Positions 46,771-57,200 of a stretch of 64,000 nt of DNA are shown here, one piece after another; within the stretch, counting starts at the first letter, position 1; each line of letters opens with the position of its first letter. The position numbers and the translations under genes were made by a program. The stretch covers positions 1 through 64,000 of the forward strand of contig JAQBTQ010000007.1 of the NCBI GenBank assembly GCA_027624855.1, read 5' to 3'. The notes beneath the pieces are model-generated. The model made no database searches. It was not told the origin of the DNA and saw only the letters and a program-made list of their open reading frames with translations. The stretch comes from Bacteroidota bacterium. Lineage in GTDB: Bacteria > Bacteroidota > Bacteroidia > Flavobacteriales_D > Sanyastnellaceae.

Positions 46771-48249
46771 TTAAGGCCACCACGATACCCGACGTTGCAT
46801 CCCTGTTCGAAATTCGGGGAAATAACCCAGCACATAGCAAGCGATAAAGGTCGTCCCAGAGGCGAGTAACCCTTGTGATATTGCCTCCAAGATTGGATGC
46901 CATCCGAGTGTTCCAAAGGTCCAGTGAAACAAAACGGCGGATGCGCTTCCAACCAACATCATGACAGGGAGAGACCAAGTAAAGGGATGAACGCCCAACT
47001 TGCGCCAGACGAGCCAGAGTCGCCACGCGTTGTTCCATAAATAGGTTCCGAGTGTTGCCAAGGCGGCCCCAGCCAAGCCCCATTCAAAGGTGACCAAAAA
47101 GACGTAGTTCATTGCGACGGTAACTACGACCAAGGCCAAATTCACGGGAAGTACCAAGCGGTAATGTTCGCTCAATCCTAAGTGGCTGTTGTTGCTGATG
47201 TTCAGCCCTTCAATGACCCGCGAAAAACCGATGCAGAGAAAGACCCATTCCAACCCTCGGTATTTTTCTGGCAACAACTGCTGAAAGGGGTCAAAACCTG
47301 CCCAGATTCCTGCCATGACACAAGTCATGAGCAACACATTCACACGAGCGGAGTTTTTGTTCAGTGCCCCAATGCTTTCGGATTGATCTGAATGGATTTT
47401 ATGAGCCAAAACGCCTCGGACAATGCTCGCTGTGGCTCGAGCTGGCATCGCCACCACTGATCCTACAAAAAATCCCAAGGTGTAGATCGGCACTTCTTCC
47501 AGACCGAGGTATTTGCCAATCATGATGTAATCGAGCTGTCCCGCCACAATCAACGCTCCACCCGCGAAGAGGCTGAATGCGCTGTACTCCGCGAATCGCG
47601 GCACGTCGGATGTGTTAAACCCATGTTTCAGCCCCTTGCCAATGCTTCGGCTCGGCCACGCCAGCAGTACCAATGATATCCCGTAGGTTCCAACGTAATA
47701 AGCCACGAATTGCTCTATCCCGATTACATCGAAAAGCAACAGCAAACCAAGGATGATGTAACTGCTTTTTTGCCAAACTTCATCTATCCAGGATACATAC
47801 CCTGTCCTCAAGCCAAAAATCAAAACCGCTCGGAAAATGTGCATTAGGCTCATGACGACCATCATCATGATGAACCATTGCGCGTGTGCGGAGAGTAATG
47901 CGGCGTTTGAAGGATCCATCCATAGGATCCACTGCTCTCCCCAGATGAGAATGCTTCCTACAGTGAGTAAAATTCCAAAAATTGCAATGGCGATGATCGA
48001 ATTGAGTGCCTTTGGGCGATCCTCATCAGCATATTGATGCAGAAAACGTACGATGGCCCCTGGGGCCCCCAAGGTCGATAAGGACGCAAAAATCAATCCC
48101 CACGATGTCATGATGCGTACCAGTCCCCACATCGCTTCATTGCTTTCAAAAGCGCGAGGTAAGACAACCATGTTGTTCGCTGCTCCGATGACCATGCCGA
48201 TTCCAAGTGCGATGGCCGCATAACTGGATTGTTTTGCAATGACTCCCAT
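46771..48249 (-). CDS. polysaccharide/lipid flippase of the MOP superfamily
   Basis: This 492-residue protein has about fourteen transmembrane helices, of the Wzx/oligosaccharide-flippase kind. Typical segments are IALGIGMVIGAANNMVVLP, ASLSTLGAPGAIVRFLHQY, AGGALIVAGQLDYIMIGKYL and VPIYTLGFFVGSVVAMPARA. It probably moves a lipid-linked glycan across the inner membrane. No glycosyltransferase genes lie next to it, so the substrate is unknown. The ATG at 48249 lies two bases after the stop of the upstream nuclease gene, so it is co-transcribed. Confidence 0.87.
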   Translation of the reverse strand: MGVIAKQSSYAAIALGIGMVIGAANNMVVLPRAFESNEAMWGLVRIMTSWGLIFASLSTLGAPGAIVRFLHQYADEDRPKALNSIIAIAIFGILLTVGSILIWGEQWILWMDPSNAALLSAHAQWFIMMMVVMSLMHIFRAVLIFGLRTGYVSWIDEVWQKSSYIILGLLLLFDVIGIEQFVAYYVGTYGISLVLLAWPSRSIGKGLKHGFNTSDVPRFAEYSAFSLFAGGALIVAGQLDYIMIGKYLGLEEVPIYTLGFFVGSVVAMPARATASIVRGVLAHKIHSDQSESIGALNKNSARVNVLLMTCVMAGIWAGFDPFQQLLPEKYRGLEWVFLCIGFSRVIEGLNISNNSHLGLSEHYRLVLPVNLALVVVTVAMNYVFLVTFEWGLAGAALATLGTYLWNNAWRLWLVWRKLGVHPFTWSLPVMMLVGSASAVLFHWTFGTLGWHPILEAISQGLLASGTTFIACYVLGYFPEFRTGMQRRVSWWP

Positions 48250-48251
48250 GC

Positions 48252-51071
48252 TCAGCCAAAGTAACGAATTGGGGGATCTAAAACCGTGCAATAGGCGCAG
48301 TATGAAGCATCTTCATTGTGATCGATGGCTTCCCCACCGACATGTGTCTCATCCAATTGACTGACCAGCCAATTCAATAATTTTTTGGCATCATTTCGAT
48401 CAATCATTTGCTGGCCATCGATGGAGAGTGAAAGCAGCCCCACTTTTGCATTTCTTCCAGATCGTATACCGGATTGAACGGAATCAATGGGATTTCCATC
48501 GACTCGAAGAGTTTCGAGGGAAATTGCTGCGTACATGAGCAATTGGAGCGCCTTTCCTGCTTTGCCAGTAGCCAATTTCTCTGTCCATTCTCCTTTCAAC
48601 GCAAGGTCATTGGATTTGACCGTACCGGTTTTATAATCCGTGACAAAGACCTGTCCTTTTTCAATATCTACACGATCCGCTTTTCCGTGCAAACGTATGG
48701 AAGAGAAAACGGCATGATCTGTCTCGAATGCATGGGATAGCGCCATTTCGACTTCGACGACTTTTCGATCCTTAATCCGTTCCAACTCCTTGATTTCGAC
48801 ATCAATCAACTTGTTCAAAGTGGCCTCAGCCATGGCGAAATGCAAGTAGTTTTCGCCATTTTCTGTAAGGGATAGATTGTATCCTTCAGCGACGGATTCA
48901 CGCAAAAGACCGGACACGTTTTTTTTGAGCTCAACCAGATCATCGCGCTTCAAAACATCATCTTTCAGTTTGGCCAAGCCATCCTCCAAAACCTTGTGCA
49001 CGACCGTCCCAAAAGTGCTAGACGACATCTCATCCTCGAACTCATCTTGTTCATGCAACTTTAACAAGTACTTGTAGTAGAAGTCGCGTTTACAGGCCAT
49101 GAAGGTATTCCAGGCAGATGGACTGATGCCCTTCTTTGACCAATCGACCAATTGTTTTCTAGACCAATCGCTCCACTGAATCGGCTGGATTTCTGGCCGC
49201 ATTTCTGGCAGAGGCACCTGGGTTTTTTCCTGTGCAATCTCGAGTAAGTCTTGGCCGTTGGGTCTGAATGATCGCTCGAATTGGAGGAGGTACCTGCTCT
49301 TTTCTGCACTTTCATCTTGCCCTCGATAAAGGAAGCGTATTTCTTTGGAACGATTGAGTAGGCGGTAGGTGTAATAGGCAAAAATCGCCTCACGCTGATG
49401 CCGTCCAGGCAAGCCCCACATGTAGCGCAAATCGAATGGAATAAAGCTCTCAGGTGGAGAGGATTTAGGTAAGGTTCCTTCGTTGCAGTCCAGCACGAAG
49501 ATGCGGTCGAAATCCAACGCTCGGGTTTCAATCAACCCCATGATTTGTATGCCTGCCTCTGGCTCACCGAGCAGGTCAATTCGTTCGCCCTGCAACGCGT
49601 TCCACAAGAAGGCCCAGGCGTCATCTACGGATTGGAGAATCCGATGCTGTGATTCAAATCGAATGGCGATGGAAAGGACTTGGATGACCTTTTTCCAGCC
49701 TGCAGCCGTCCATGGGTCACACGCTTCATTGGACTCCAGCATTTGTCCAATGCCCGACGCCCATTTCGCTAACGCGGTCAGAAATGGGAGCGTTTCCCGG
49801 AATTGGAGGGCTTGGAATTTTGTGAAAAATTCGGCTACTGGGCCTTCAGAAAGCTCATTCAATTGGGGCGCAGACACCCATGCCCATTTTCTTTTTGCCA
49901 TTTCATTTAAGATGTGATTTGCATCATCTTGAAATGAGCTGTCTTCGTACGCTTGATGAAGAAGTGGTTCGCTAAGTAATTTTCTGATGTCCTCGTGATG
50001 CCAACTGCGGTGATTTCGAGAAAGGATGTGCTGAATTGTCCGAAAAAAGCCACGAGCGGGGGTCTCGCCCCAACCCAGTCCCATGGTGACGTTGAAGGAC
50101 TTTTGAAGCGATGTTGGGAGAGACTGCAACAATAAAGGCAATTGACTGCCATCCGGCAGAATGATGGCCGTGCGGGCCCGCTCGTTTTCGTCGAGCTCTT
50201 CAATGCACTTTCGAACATATTGACATTGCAAAACATTGCTGCTGCATTGAACTTGGACAATTTTTGGAGGATGAATGGAAAGTCGATTGGGGAGCGTTGA
50301 TTGGGTTTGTCCCATGCGCTCTTGGTTTGCCCGGATGAATAGGCCAGCTTCAACGTTGGGTTGGCTCACATAACTATCATCGCCATCCCAGACCCAAGTC
50401 AACTGATTGGATTTTTCGTAGGCGTTGAGAAAAGACAATTCAGCAGGAGTCAAAGCGCTCATGCCCGCCACAAATACATGGTCATAGCCGAGTTTTACCT
50501 GCATTTCCGCCGCCTTTCGTGCCATGAGTCCCGCATAGCCTTGCCGGCGATTTTGCAGCGTTTGAACCAGGGCTTCGTACAGTTCTCCCAATTGCAAGTA
50601 TTGTTTCAAAAAAGCAATTTGGCCGGACTTGAGTTCCGATGAATCTCCAAAGCTCCAGTCTTCAATTCCTTCGATGTCGCATAGGTTTTGAAACACCTCA
50701 CGAGCAGGCTTCAAATGTTGATCTATTTCATTGAAATCGCGCAGGGCGATGCGTCCCCATGGCATGAACGAACGGAATGACTTTTGTTGATCTTCTGCCT
50801 CTTTTTTCTTGGGCAGTTGCACCCAGATTTGATAAAGCAAAGCCAATGATTCCATGGAGGTGAGCGGCGTCCATTTGGTATGTTCCTGAATGGCTTTGCC
50901 GAGGGTTTGCACCTTCGGAAGCCAACTTGCTCGGCTCAATTGATTCAGGAGGGCCCGCTCGAACTTCGCTGCTGCTCGCTGGCTAGGAAGGATGACCAAA
51001 CATCGTTCGGGATTTGCCTGTTCGAGCACCTGCTCTGCCAGTTCATCTAAAAAGCTTGGAAGCGGTGTCAA
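48252..51071 (-). CDS. AddB-like PD-(D/E)XK nuclease/helicase subunit
   Basis: This 939-residue protein belongs to the AddB/RecB-type nuclease family, which acts with AddA to process double-strand breaks for recombination. The N-terminal part is helicase-like with a degenerate nucleotide site. The C-terminal nuclease domain shows SPSAWNTFMACKRDFYYKYL, FGTVVHKVLEDGL and LHGKADRVDIEKGQVFVTDY followed by KTG (the D-x-K core). The C-terminal cysteines YCAYC fit part of the AddB iron-sulfur site, but the expected fourth cysteine is missing because the protein ends soon after. A matching AddA-like gene begins at 63.68 kb on the other strand. It is co-transcribed with the TPR and flippase genes. Confidence 0.88.
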   Translation of the reverse strand: MTPLPSFLDELAEQVLEQANPERCLVILPSQRAAAKFERALLNQLSRASWLPKVQTLGKAIQEHTKWTPLTSMESLALLYQIWVQLPKKKEAEDQQKSFRSFMPWGRIALRDFNEIDQHLKPAREVFQNLCDIEGIEDWSFGDSSELKSGQIAFLKQYLQLGELYEALVQTLQNRRQGYAGLMARKAAEMQVKLGYDHVFVAGMSALTPAELSFLNAYEKSNQLTWVWDGDDSYVSQPNVEAGLFIRANQERMGQTQSTLPNRLSIHPPKIVQVQCSSNVLQCQYVRKCIEELDENERARTAIILPDGSQLPLLLQSLPTSLQKSFNVTMGLGWGETPARGFFRTIQHILSRNHRSWHHEDIRKLLSEPLLHQAYEDSSFQDDANHILNEMAKRKWAWVSAPQLNELSEGPVAEFFTKFQALQFRETLPFLTALAKWASGIGQMLESNEACDPWTAAGWKKVIQVLSIAIRFESQHRILQSVDDAWAFLWNALQGERIDLLGEPEAGIQIMGLIETRALDFDRIFVLDCNEGTLPKSSPPESFIPFDLRYMWGLPGRHQREAIFAYYTYRLLNRSKEIRFLYRGQDESAEKSRYLLQFERSFRPNGQDLLEIAQEKTQVPLPEMRPEIQPIQWSDWSRKQLVDWSKKGISPSAWNTFMACKRDFYYKYLLKLHEQDEFEDEMSSSTFGTVVHKVLEDGLAKLKDDVLKRDDLVELKKNVSGLLRESVAEGYNLSLTENGENYLHFAMAEATLNKLIDVEIKELERIKDRKVVEVEMALSHAFETDHAVFSSIRLHGKADRVDIEKGQVFVTDYKTGTVKSNDLALKGEWTEKLATGKAGKALQLLMYAAISLETLRVDGNPIDSVQSGIRSGRNAKVGLLSLSIDGQQMIDRNDAKKLLNWLVSQLDETHVGGEAIDHNEDASYCAYCTVLDPPIRYFG

Positions 51072-51083
51072 TCAATTGAATTT

Positions 51084-51719
51084 TCAATCGTTCAATTTAA
51101 ACCCATTGCGCAGGAATGCAATGAATTCTTTACGCCCTTTTGAGGTCAGAAGCGCCTGCATGATCTCTCTTCGCGCATTGGATGATGTGTTTTGGGGTGC
51201 GGATGATTTTGCGGTCGAAGCGTTTTTGGTCAAAACAGGATTTTCTTCAGATGCGGAAATGTTGGTTTCCCGGAGAACTTGGTCCAGTTCATCTGCAATG
51301 GCAAAACGCTCCTTCGCCGATTGTATCCTTCCGAGTTGTTCCTCGAGAATGCCCAAGTTGTTTTGGGTAATTGCGTCTTGGGGATCCAACTCGAGGGCTT
51401 TTTCATAATCTTGAATGGCCCCATTTGTGTCTTTGGCCGCTTGCTTCATCCAGCCTCTTGCTGCATAGCGGTAGCCGTAATCCGGCTGCAAAAGGATGGC
51501 ATCATCCAGATGTTTCAGCGCAAGTTGGGAATTGCCGTTATGAAAGGTGGCCACGGCAAGGTCGTTCAAGAAATCGGGATCGTTATTCCATTCGCTGCTG
51601 GCCAAGAGGGCCTCTTGGTAAGATTGAAGCGCCAATTTCCATTCGCCCGATTCAGCTTGTGATCGGCCTTTTTGGACTTCAGAAGAACCCGGTATTTCGT
51701 CGAAGGATTGCACGTGCAA
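51084..51719 (-). CDS. TPR-repeat protein
   Basis: This protein of about 211 residues has three to four tetratricopeptide repeats (WKLALQSYQEALLASSEWNN; LAVATFHNGNSQLALKHLDD; GAIQDYEKALELDPQDAITQ; NLGILEEQLGRIQSAKERFA) and a low-complexity, serine-rich tail before a final helix. It has no signal peptide, so it is cytosolic and probably a protein-binding scaffold. The start codon is uncertain: TTG at 51719 or GTG at 51713. It lies 12 bases before the AddB-like gene in the same direction and is divergent from murB. Confidence 0.75.
   Translation of the reverse strand: MHVQSFDEIPGSSEVQKGRSQAESGEWKLALQSYQEALLASSEWNNDPDFLNDLAVATFHNGNSQLALKHLDDAILLQPDYGYRYAARGWMKQAAKDTNGAIQDYEKALELDPQDAITQNNLGILEEQLGRIQSAKERFAIADELDQVLRETNISASEENPVLTKNASTAKSSAPQNTSSNARREIMQALLTSKGRKEFIAFLRNGFKLND
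51708..51719. promoter_or_regulatory. 12-bp palindrome TTGCACGTGCAA at the TPR start
   Basis: This is a perfect 12-bp palindrome over the first codons of the TPR gene. A near-identical copy lies 81 bases away at the murB start. Confidence 0.35.
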
Positions 51720-51788
51720 GAGATTGATGCGTTAATGTTAAAAATACAACGATTGGTTCGGATGATTGTTTCCTCTTGCGTTGCGAAC

Positions 51789-51800
51789 TTGCACGTGCCA
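51789..51800. promoter_or_regulatory. second CACGTG site at the murB start
   Basis: TTGCACGTGCCA matches the palindrome at 51708-51719 in eleven of twelve bases and ends on the first base of the murB ATG. Confidence 0.35.
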
Positions 51801-53116
51801 TGGAAATGACATTCCCAAAATACCGAAAGCTAGCAGGTTCAAATTCTGTTTATGCAATCGAAGGGACCCATCATGTCACAGAATGGCAACCCATGGGGAG
51901 CGAGGGCTGGATCGTTCATCGCCATTTTGCTTCGGATTATCCCCGGTTTGTTTGGATTCGAGAAATGGAGCAATGCAGTGGCGATTTTGAATCCCTCACC
52001 TCAAACGAATGGAAAGAGCTGATTGCAGCAAGGCATGAACATCAACCGACGGAGGCCATTGGTAGAAATCTCGATCCTTTGTCGCATCCAGAGGAGTGCT
52101 CGTTCAATTGGGCCATGGCAGAGCGAACAACGTTTGGCGTGGAAGCATCAGCACGTGCTTGTGCGGAAGTTCGTTCTGATGCGGGTGTTCGGTGGGCATT
52201 GTGCGAAGCCCAGCGTCAAACTTGGCCATTGATGATTTTGGGTGGCGGATCCAACATTCTGATGCACAGCGATTGGCCTGGATTGGTGATGCATATGAAC
52301 ATCCGAGGAGTTGAGGTCATTTACGAGGAGGGGAATGTCGTACATGCAACGGTGGGAGCCGGTGAAAATTGGCACGACTGGGTCATGTTAGCCACTCAAA
52401 ATGGTTGGCACGGCTTGGAGAATTTGGCACTCATTCCCGGTTCTGTAGGAGCTTCGCCTATGCAGAACATAGGAGCCTATGGTGTTGAGCTGAAAGATCG
52501 GTTTCTATGGCTCGAAGCGATCAATCGGGAAACTGGAGCACTCCAACGGTTTGATCATGAGGTCTGTCAATTTGGATATCGACAAAGCATCTTCAAGGCT
52601 GAAGAACGGGAGCGTTGGGTCATCGTGCGGGTTGCTTTTGCCTTGGATCGCGATGCACCGCTTTGTACCGAATACGGTGCGATTCAGAGTGAATTGGAAG
52701 CGATGGGTGTAGCCGAATCTGCTACTCACTTCGATGTCGCTCAGGCAGTCATGAACATACGAAGGTCAAAATTGCCCGACCCGAATGAATTGGGCAATGC
52801 CGGAAGTTTCTTTAAAAATCCGGTCATAAGCCGTGAGGCCTTTCAAAAGGTCCTAGCCAATCATCCCGACGTTGTCCATTACGCGCTGGAATCGGGACAA
52901 GTCAAATTGGCTGCGGGATGGTTGATTGAGCAGGCAGGCTGGAAGGGGTATCGCAAAGGATCATGTGGAGTGCACGATCGTCAAGCGCTGGTACTGGTCC
53001 ATTACGGGGGAGGGACGGGCGCTGAGTTATGGAACCTTGCCCAGTCGATCATGGAAGACGTGAAGCTAAAATTTGGCGTTCAACTGGAGCCCGAGGTGAA
53101 TCAAGTTGGCGTGTAA
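51800..53116 (+). CDS. murB: UDP-N-acetylenolpyruvoylglucosamine reductase with extra N-terminal domain
   Basis: MurB is the FAD- and NADPH-dependent enzyme that makes UDP-MurNAc for peptidoglycan. The MurB core starts near residue 100 (ERTTFGVEASARACAEVRS). It shows LMILGGGSNILMHSDW, GLENLALIPGSVGASPMQNI, QSIFKAEERERW and GNAGSFFKNPVIS with the catalytic serine. The core is a normal ~338 residues of type I MurB. In front of it is a ~72-residue domain (FPKYRKLAGSNSVYAIEG; WIVHRHFASDYPRFVWIREM) plus a linker, giving 438 residues in all. The extra domain looks like a small stand-alone Bacteroidota protein but I cannot name it. The ATG at 51800 is chosen; 51806 is an alternative. Confidence 0.93.
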   Translation: MEMTFPKYRKLAGSNSVYAIEGTHHVTEWQPMGSEGWIVHRHFASDYPRFVWIREMEQCSGDFESLTSNEWKELIAARHEHQPTEAIGRNLDPLSHPEECSFNWAMAERTTFGVEASARACAEVRSDAGVRWALCEAQRQTWPLMILGGGSNILMHSDWPGLVMHMNIRGVEVIYEEGNVVHATVGAGENWHDWVMLATQNGWHGLENLALIPGSVGASPMQNIGAYGVELKDRFLWLEAINRETGALQRFDHEVCQFGYRQSIFKAEERERWVIVRVAFALDRDAPLCTEYGAIQSELEAMGVAESATHFDVAQAVMNIRRSKLPDPNELGNAGSFFKNPVISREAFQKVLANHPDVVHYALESGQVKLAAGWLIEQAGWKGYRKGSCGVHDRQALVLVHYGGGTGAELWNLAQSIMEDVKLKFGVQLEPEVNQVGV

Positions 53117-53124
53117 CTACACAA

Positions 53125-53156
53125 GCCCGACCTCCAAGAATATCTGGAAATCGGGC
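53125..53156. other. hairpin between convergent murB and sprF-like genes
   Basis: GCCCGA ... TCGGGC with an inner TCCA/TGGA pair forms a two-part stem over 32 bases. It lies in the 70-base convergent gap. No T-run follows, so its role as a terminator is uncertain. Confidence 0.4.
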
Positions 53157-53186
53157 GAGTGGTATGAATTCTGATCCGCTTAACTA

Positions 53187-54224
53187 TCAGAAAACAGGGC
53201 AAGGCAAGTATCGAGGAGTCGCGGAAGGCTTCTTCTGGTAAGTTTTCCAATTGTATGACAATACAATTTCATGACTTCCGCCAGTTGTTGACAACCCAAG
53301 TCGATTCAAGGTGATGTCATAACTGTATCCGATTTTCCAGTTTTCAGTACCGTATCCGAAGATTGCGCTAACTGCGTCCACATCCGTTCCTCCTTCAATC
53401 GTATGTCCGAAGGGCAATCCCTGGTACCACAATCCAAAACTCAAGGGTTTGGTATCATAGTAAATTCCGAGGTCCAATTGATCGAATGGACCCTGGGCCA
53501 TGTAGTTGAAGGCCACGATGAGGTCGCCATGATGTCGATCCCGCATGTAATCTTGAATCGGCATTCTCCAACCCCCGTGAATGGAAGTCTTGATATCCAT
53601 TGGGTCGATGTAAGTGGGGTTTAAGCTTTCATTTGGATTGTTGAGGTGATCGAAAGACACTCCTAACCAATTGTATTTACCCGAAAGCAAGAATCCGGTC
53701 GCAAAGTCAAAATAATGACGGGAAACACTCGGCCGATCCTCGATGGTTGAAACCTGAGGACCTCGGATCAATTGATCGCCAAAAGTCAGTTGTTGCATAT
53801 CGATGGATCGATTGCCAAAAGCCCCTTGAAGTGCAGGGCGCAAACGCCAGCCGCCACCCAATGGTATTTCATAAGCAAACTGTCCCGCGATGCGCGTGGT
53901 GCTCAAGCCACCAGCTCCAGCTTCTTCTTGCGTCATCAAAATGCCAAATCCGCTGTTGAGGTTGCTGTTGTACCAATCAGCTGCAACATGCCAACCCGTA
54001 TAGGAACCAGGCATCGATGCCCATTGATTTCTATAAACCGTAGCGAGGCGAGCGTCGTCCATGGAACCAGCAAAGGCTGGGTTGATGCTTGTTGGGATTG
54101 CGTTGTATTGGGTGTACCGCAAATCTTGAGACCATGCTTGCGCACTGCATAGGCCAATGGCCATGGTCAATATGGTAATCGCTTTCATAGCGGTGGTATT
54201 ATTCAAGTTATTCATTTGGTTCAT
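53187..54224 (-). CDS. PorP/SprF-family T9SS membrane protein
   Basis: This 345-residue outer-membrane barrel of the PorP/SprF family has a signal peptide (ITILTMAIGLCSAQAWSQ). The family hallmark is the start of the mature protein, DLRYTQYNAIPTSINPAFAG, followed by barrel strands including YNWLGVSFDHLNNPNES and the C-terminal SHEIVLSYNWKTY. In Flavobacterium johnsoniae, SprF is needed to secrete or attach the adhesin SprB. Here the gene overlaps the stop of a giant PKD adhesin by four bases, so it probably serves that cargo. An internal ATG at 54188 could be the true start. Confidence 0.92.
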   Translation of the reverse strand: MNQMNNLNNTTAMKAITILTMAIGLCSAQAWSQDLRYTQYNAIPTSINPAFAGSMDDARLATVYRNQWASMPGSYTGWHVAADWYNSNLNSGFGILMTQEEAGAGGLSTTRIAGQFAYEIPLGGGWRLRPALQGAFGNRSIDMQQLTFGDQLIRGPQVSTIEDRPSVSRHYFDFATGFLLSGKYNWLGVSFDHLNNPNESLNPTYIDPMDIKTSIHGGWRMPIQDYMRDRHHGDLIVAFNYMAQGPFDQLDLGIYYDTKPLSFGLWYQGLPFGHTIEGGTDVDAVSAIFGYGTENWKIGYSYDITLNRLGLSTTGGSHEIVLSYNWKTYQKKPSATPRYLPCPVF

Positions 54225-57200
54225 TTGATCAGGGTCACATCACCCGCTTGGATTGTACGGTAACCATTGCTAAATGTTGCCACTGCTTTCCAAGCATAGA
54301 CATCTTGGCGAACGATTTGCCCTTGGAAATAGCCATCCCAACCGATGTAGGGATCGGTAGATCGGAACAGTAATTCGCCCCATTTATTGAAAATCACGAG
54401 TTCGTATTCAACGATTCCGGAGTGGTGGGGATGGAAAACATCGTTGTCCAATGCCGCTGGATCGTAGTAACCTCCGTTAGAACCTCCAGTGTTTGGTGTG
54501 AAGGCAGTCGGGAATTCCATGAATCCACCAGCAATAGCCTGCACGGCATTTTCCATCACATACGTTGTCGGACAATTGAAGTCATTGTTTGCAGTCAATG
54601 TCACCGTGTACGATCCGGGTTCTGTGTAGAAATGTACAGGGTTCATTTCTGAACTGGTCGTACCATCTCCAAAGTCCCAATGGAACTCCGTCGCATCGAT
54701 ATCAGACAAGTTGACGAAGTCTACAGGCTGATCGGGAACGATGACCTGAGATGGGCTATGAACAAATGCAGCAGAGGCGGATGGGAACACTTCGACAGCA
54801 CCGTAATGCACCACTTGTTCTTCCTGACCCTCATGACCGATTACGGTGAGTGAAACGTGGTACACTCCAGGTCGCGTGAATTCATGAGTCGGGGATTCTT
54901 CAGAGGTCATCACGTCATCACCGAAATCCCAGATGTATTGAGCCCCATGATTCGAGTTGTTTTCAAATTCCACCGTCAATGGCGCACATCCTGATCCACT
55001 TCCTGTGAAGCTTGCTACAGGGTGCGGAGACAAAATGGTAATCTGTTCGGTGTGAGCATCTGCACAGAAACCATTATCTACCAACAACGTGATGTTGTAC
55101 GTTCCCCACGAATTGTAGGTGTGGAAGATGGGTTGATCTGATGCAACCTCGTCACCGTCACCAAAACTCCAGTATTGGACAGCACTCTCTGCCGCGACAC
55201 TGGAATTGTTGATTCCGACGGTCGTATTAGGATAAGTTTGAATCGCTGGACTCACGCTGAATTGAGCATGAGGAGTGGCATATACATCCACACCGATGGA
55301 AAGCGTATCTGCACAACCGTAAGCGCTCATAGCAATCAATTCCATGTGGTACGTCACATCTTCATCCGTCGTATTTAAGAAGGTGTGTACTGGATTTTCT
55401 TCATTCGAAGGCGCAGAACCGTCATTGAAGTTCCAGATGAACGCTGCAGCGCCTTCAGACTGGTTGATGATCTCTGCTTCTACAGGAGAACACCCTTCAG
55501 TAACCACATCGAACTGAGCGTTCAAGTAGGGGCCGACTTCAAATTCGACCTCATCGGTCGCTGAACATCCGTGATCATTCTGAACAACAATCGCAGTGGT
55601 GTAGGTAATCAATTCGCTGGTAGGGTTGAAGAACGTCTTCGTGTGAATCGAATCTTGATTCAAACCGAATTCACCATTTCCGTAGTTCCACTCAACCACC
55701 TCATGGCCTTCACTGCCATTCACGAATGTCACGTCGACAGGATAGCACCCCTCCAAACTTTCAATGCTAAGGTCGGCTGTGGGCACGCCCCATACAGTTA
55801 CGGTCTGCTGAGTGGTATCCGCGCATCCAAATGCGCTGGTCGCAATCAACTCTATTGCAAAAGATTCATTCTCAGTGGACGTTGCTTCAAAGAGGTGAAC
55901 AGGCGCTTGCTCAGCAGAGGTCGTCCCATCACCGAAATTCCAAGCAAACTGGCCATCTGCATTGATGGAAGTGTTTTCAAATTGTGCCTCGAGCGGTGAA
56001 CAAACAGCTGCAGGAGTCACGAATGATGCTGTCACTGCTGGGAAAACCGTGTGGGTTGAAGAAGCCGTGGCATCGCAACCGTTTGCTGACGTAGCAGACA
56101 ATTCGATTGCCAATGGCATTGCATCAGCGCCTTCATTTACTGTATTCAAAATAATATTCGCGTCGGGATTGGTCAATGTTTCTGAACCATTCAACGTTAA
56201 GTTGATCGTTTCAGCGAGTTCAGCGCTGTGCGAGACCATCCATTCTTCACCAGAACAAGTCGTTTCAGAAGAAAGGCTCAAGGCCAAAACCGGAACGGGA
56301 TGAACCGTCACGTCAAACTCAAGAGCGTCACTGCAGCCGTATTGTGAAATGGCTTCTACGCTCATCGCAAAGGTTGCGTCTTCATTGTCGTCGCCAGCAA
56401 ACTGGAAATCCAATAGATTTCCGCTTCCTGCAGTCGTTCCATCGATGGTCCAATTGATTTGTTCCGTTGGAGTTCCTGTGTAAATGAATGAAGTATTCAA
56501 TGGTGCACAACCCTCCGTCAAACCTTCCCAAGAAGCTACGATTTCAGGCATGACCGTTACCGATTTTTCTTGTGTATCGACACATCCCAATGCATGGGTG
56601 GTTGTCAATGAAATGGTGTACTCTGCCAATTCAGATTCGCCATTAAAGATGTAAGCATGTGCTTCGGAAGGATCAGAACTTGACGTCCCGTCACCATAGG
56701 TCCATTGGAAGTCATCACCGTTGATGCTATTGTTGAATAATTCAACTTCAAAGGGAGCGCAGCCGGCCTCAGCAGACAACTCGAAGATGGCTTGAGGTTG
56801 AGGAAGGATTTCGACTTGTGCAGAGGCATTTCCAACGCAACCGAATGCGTTACTTCCTTCAAATGAAACCTCACTGGTCAACAATTCGTCGGAAGCGTTA
56901 TTCCAAGTGTGTTCTGGCGTCAATTCGTTCGACATCGTACCATCACCGAAAGTCCACAATGCGTCAACTGCATTTGACATGGCCGGCATGGTCAATGTCA
57001 AAGGCGAGCATCCTTCTGCGACTTCCAATTCCAGATCGAAAGTTGGAGTTGGGCTCACGGAGATAGTGAGGTTCGCCTCGTCGGTGCATCCCAAGTTATC
57101 GATGGCCATCAACGTCACATTGTACTCGCTGATTGCGTTTTGATCATTGGCTGTGAACGTGTGCTCAACTTGTGCTCCATTGTTCACTTCTCCGGGAACG

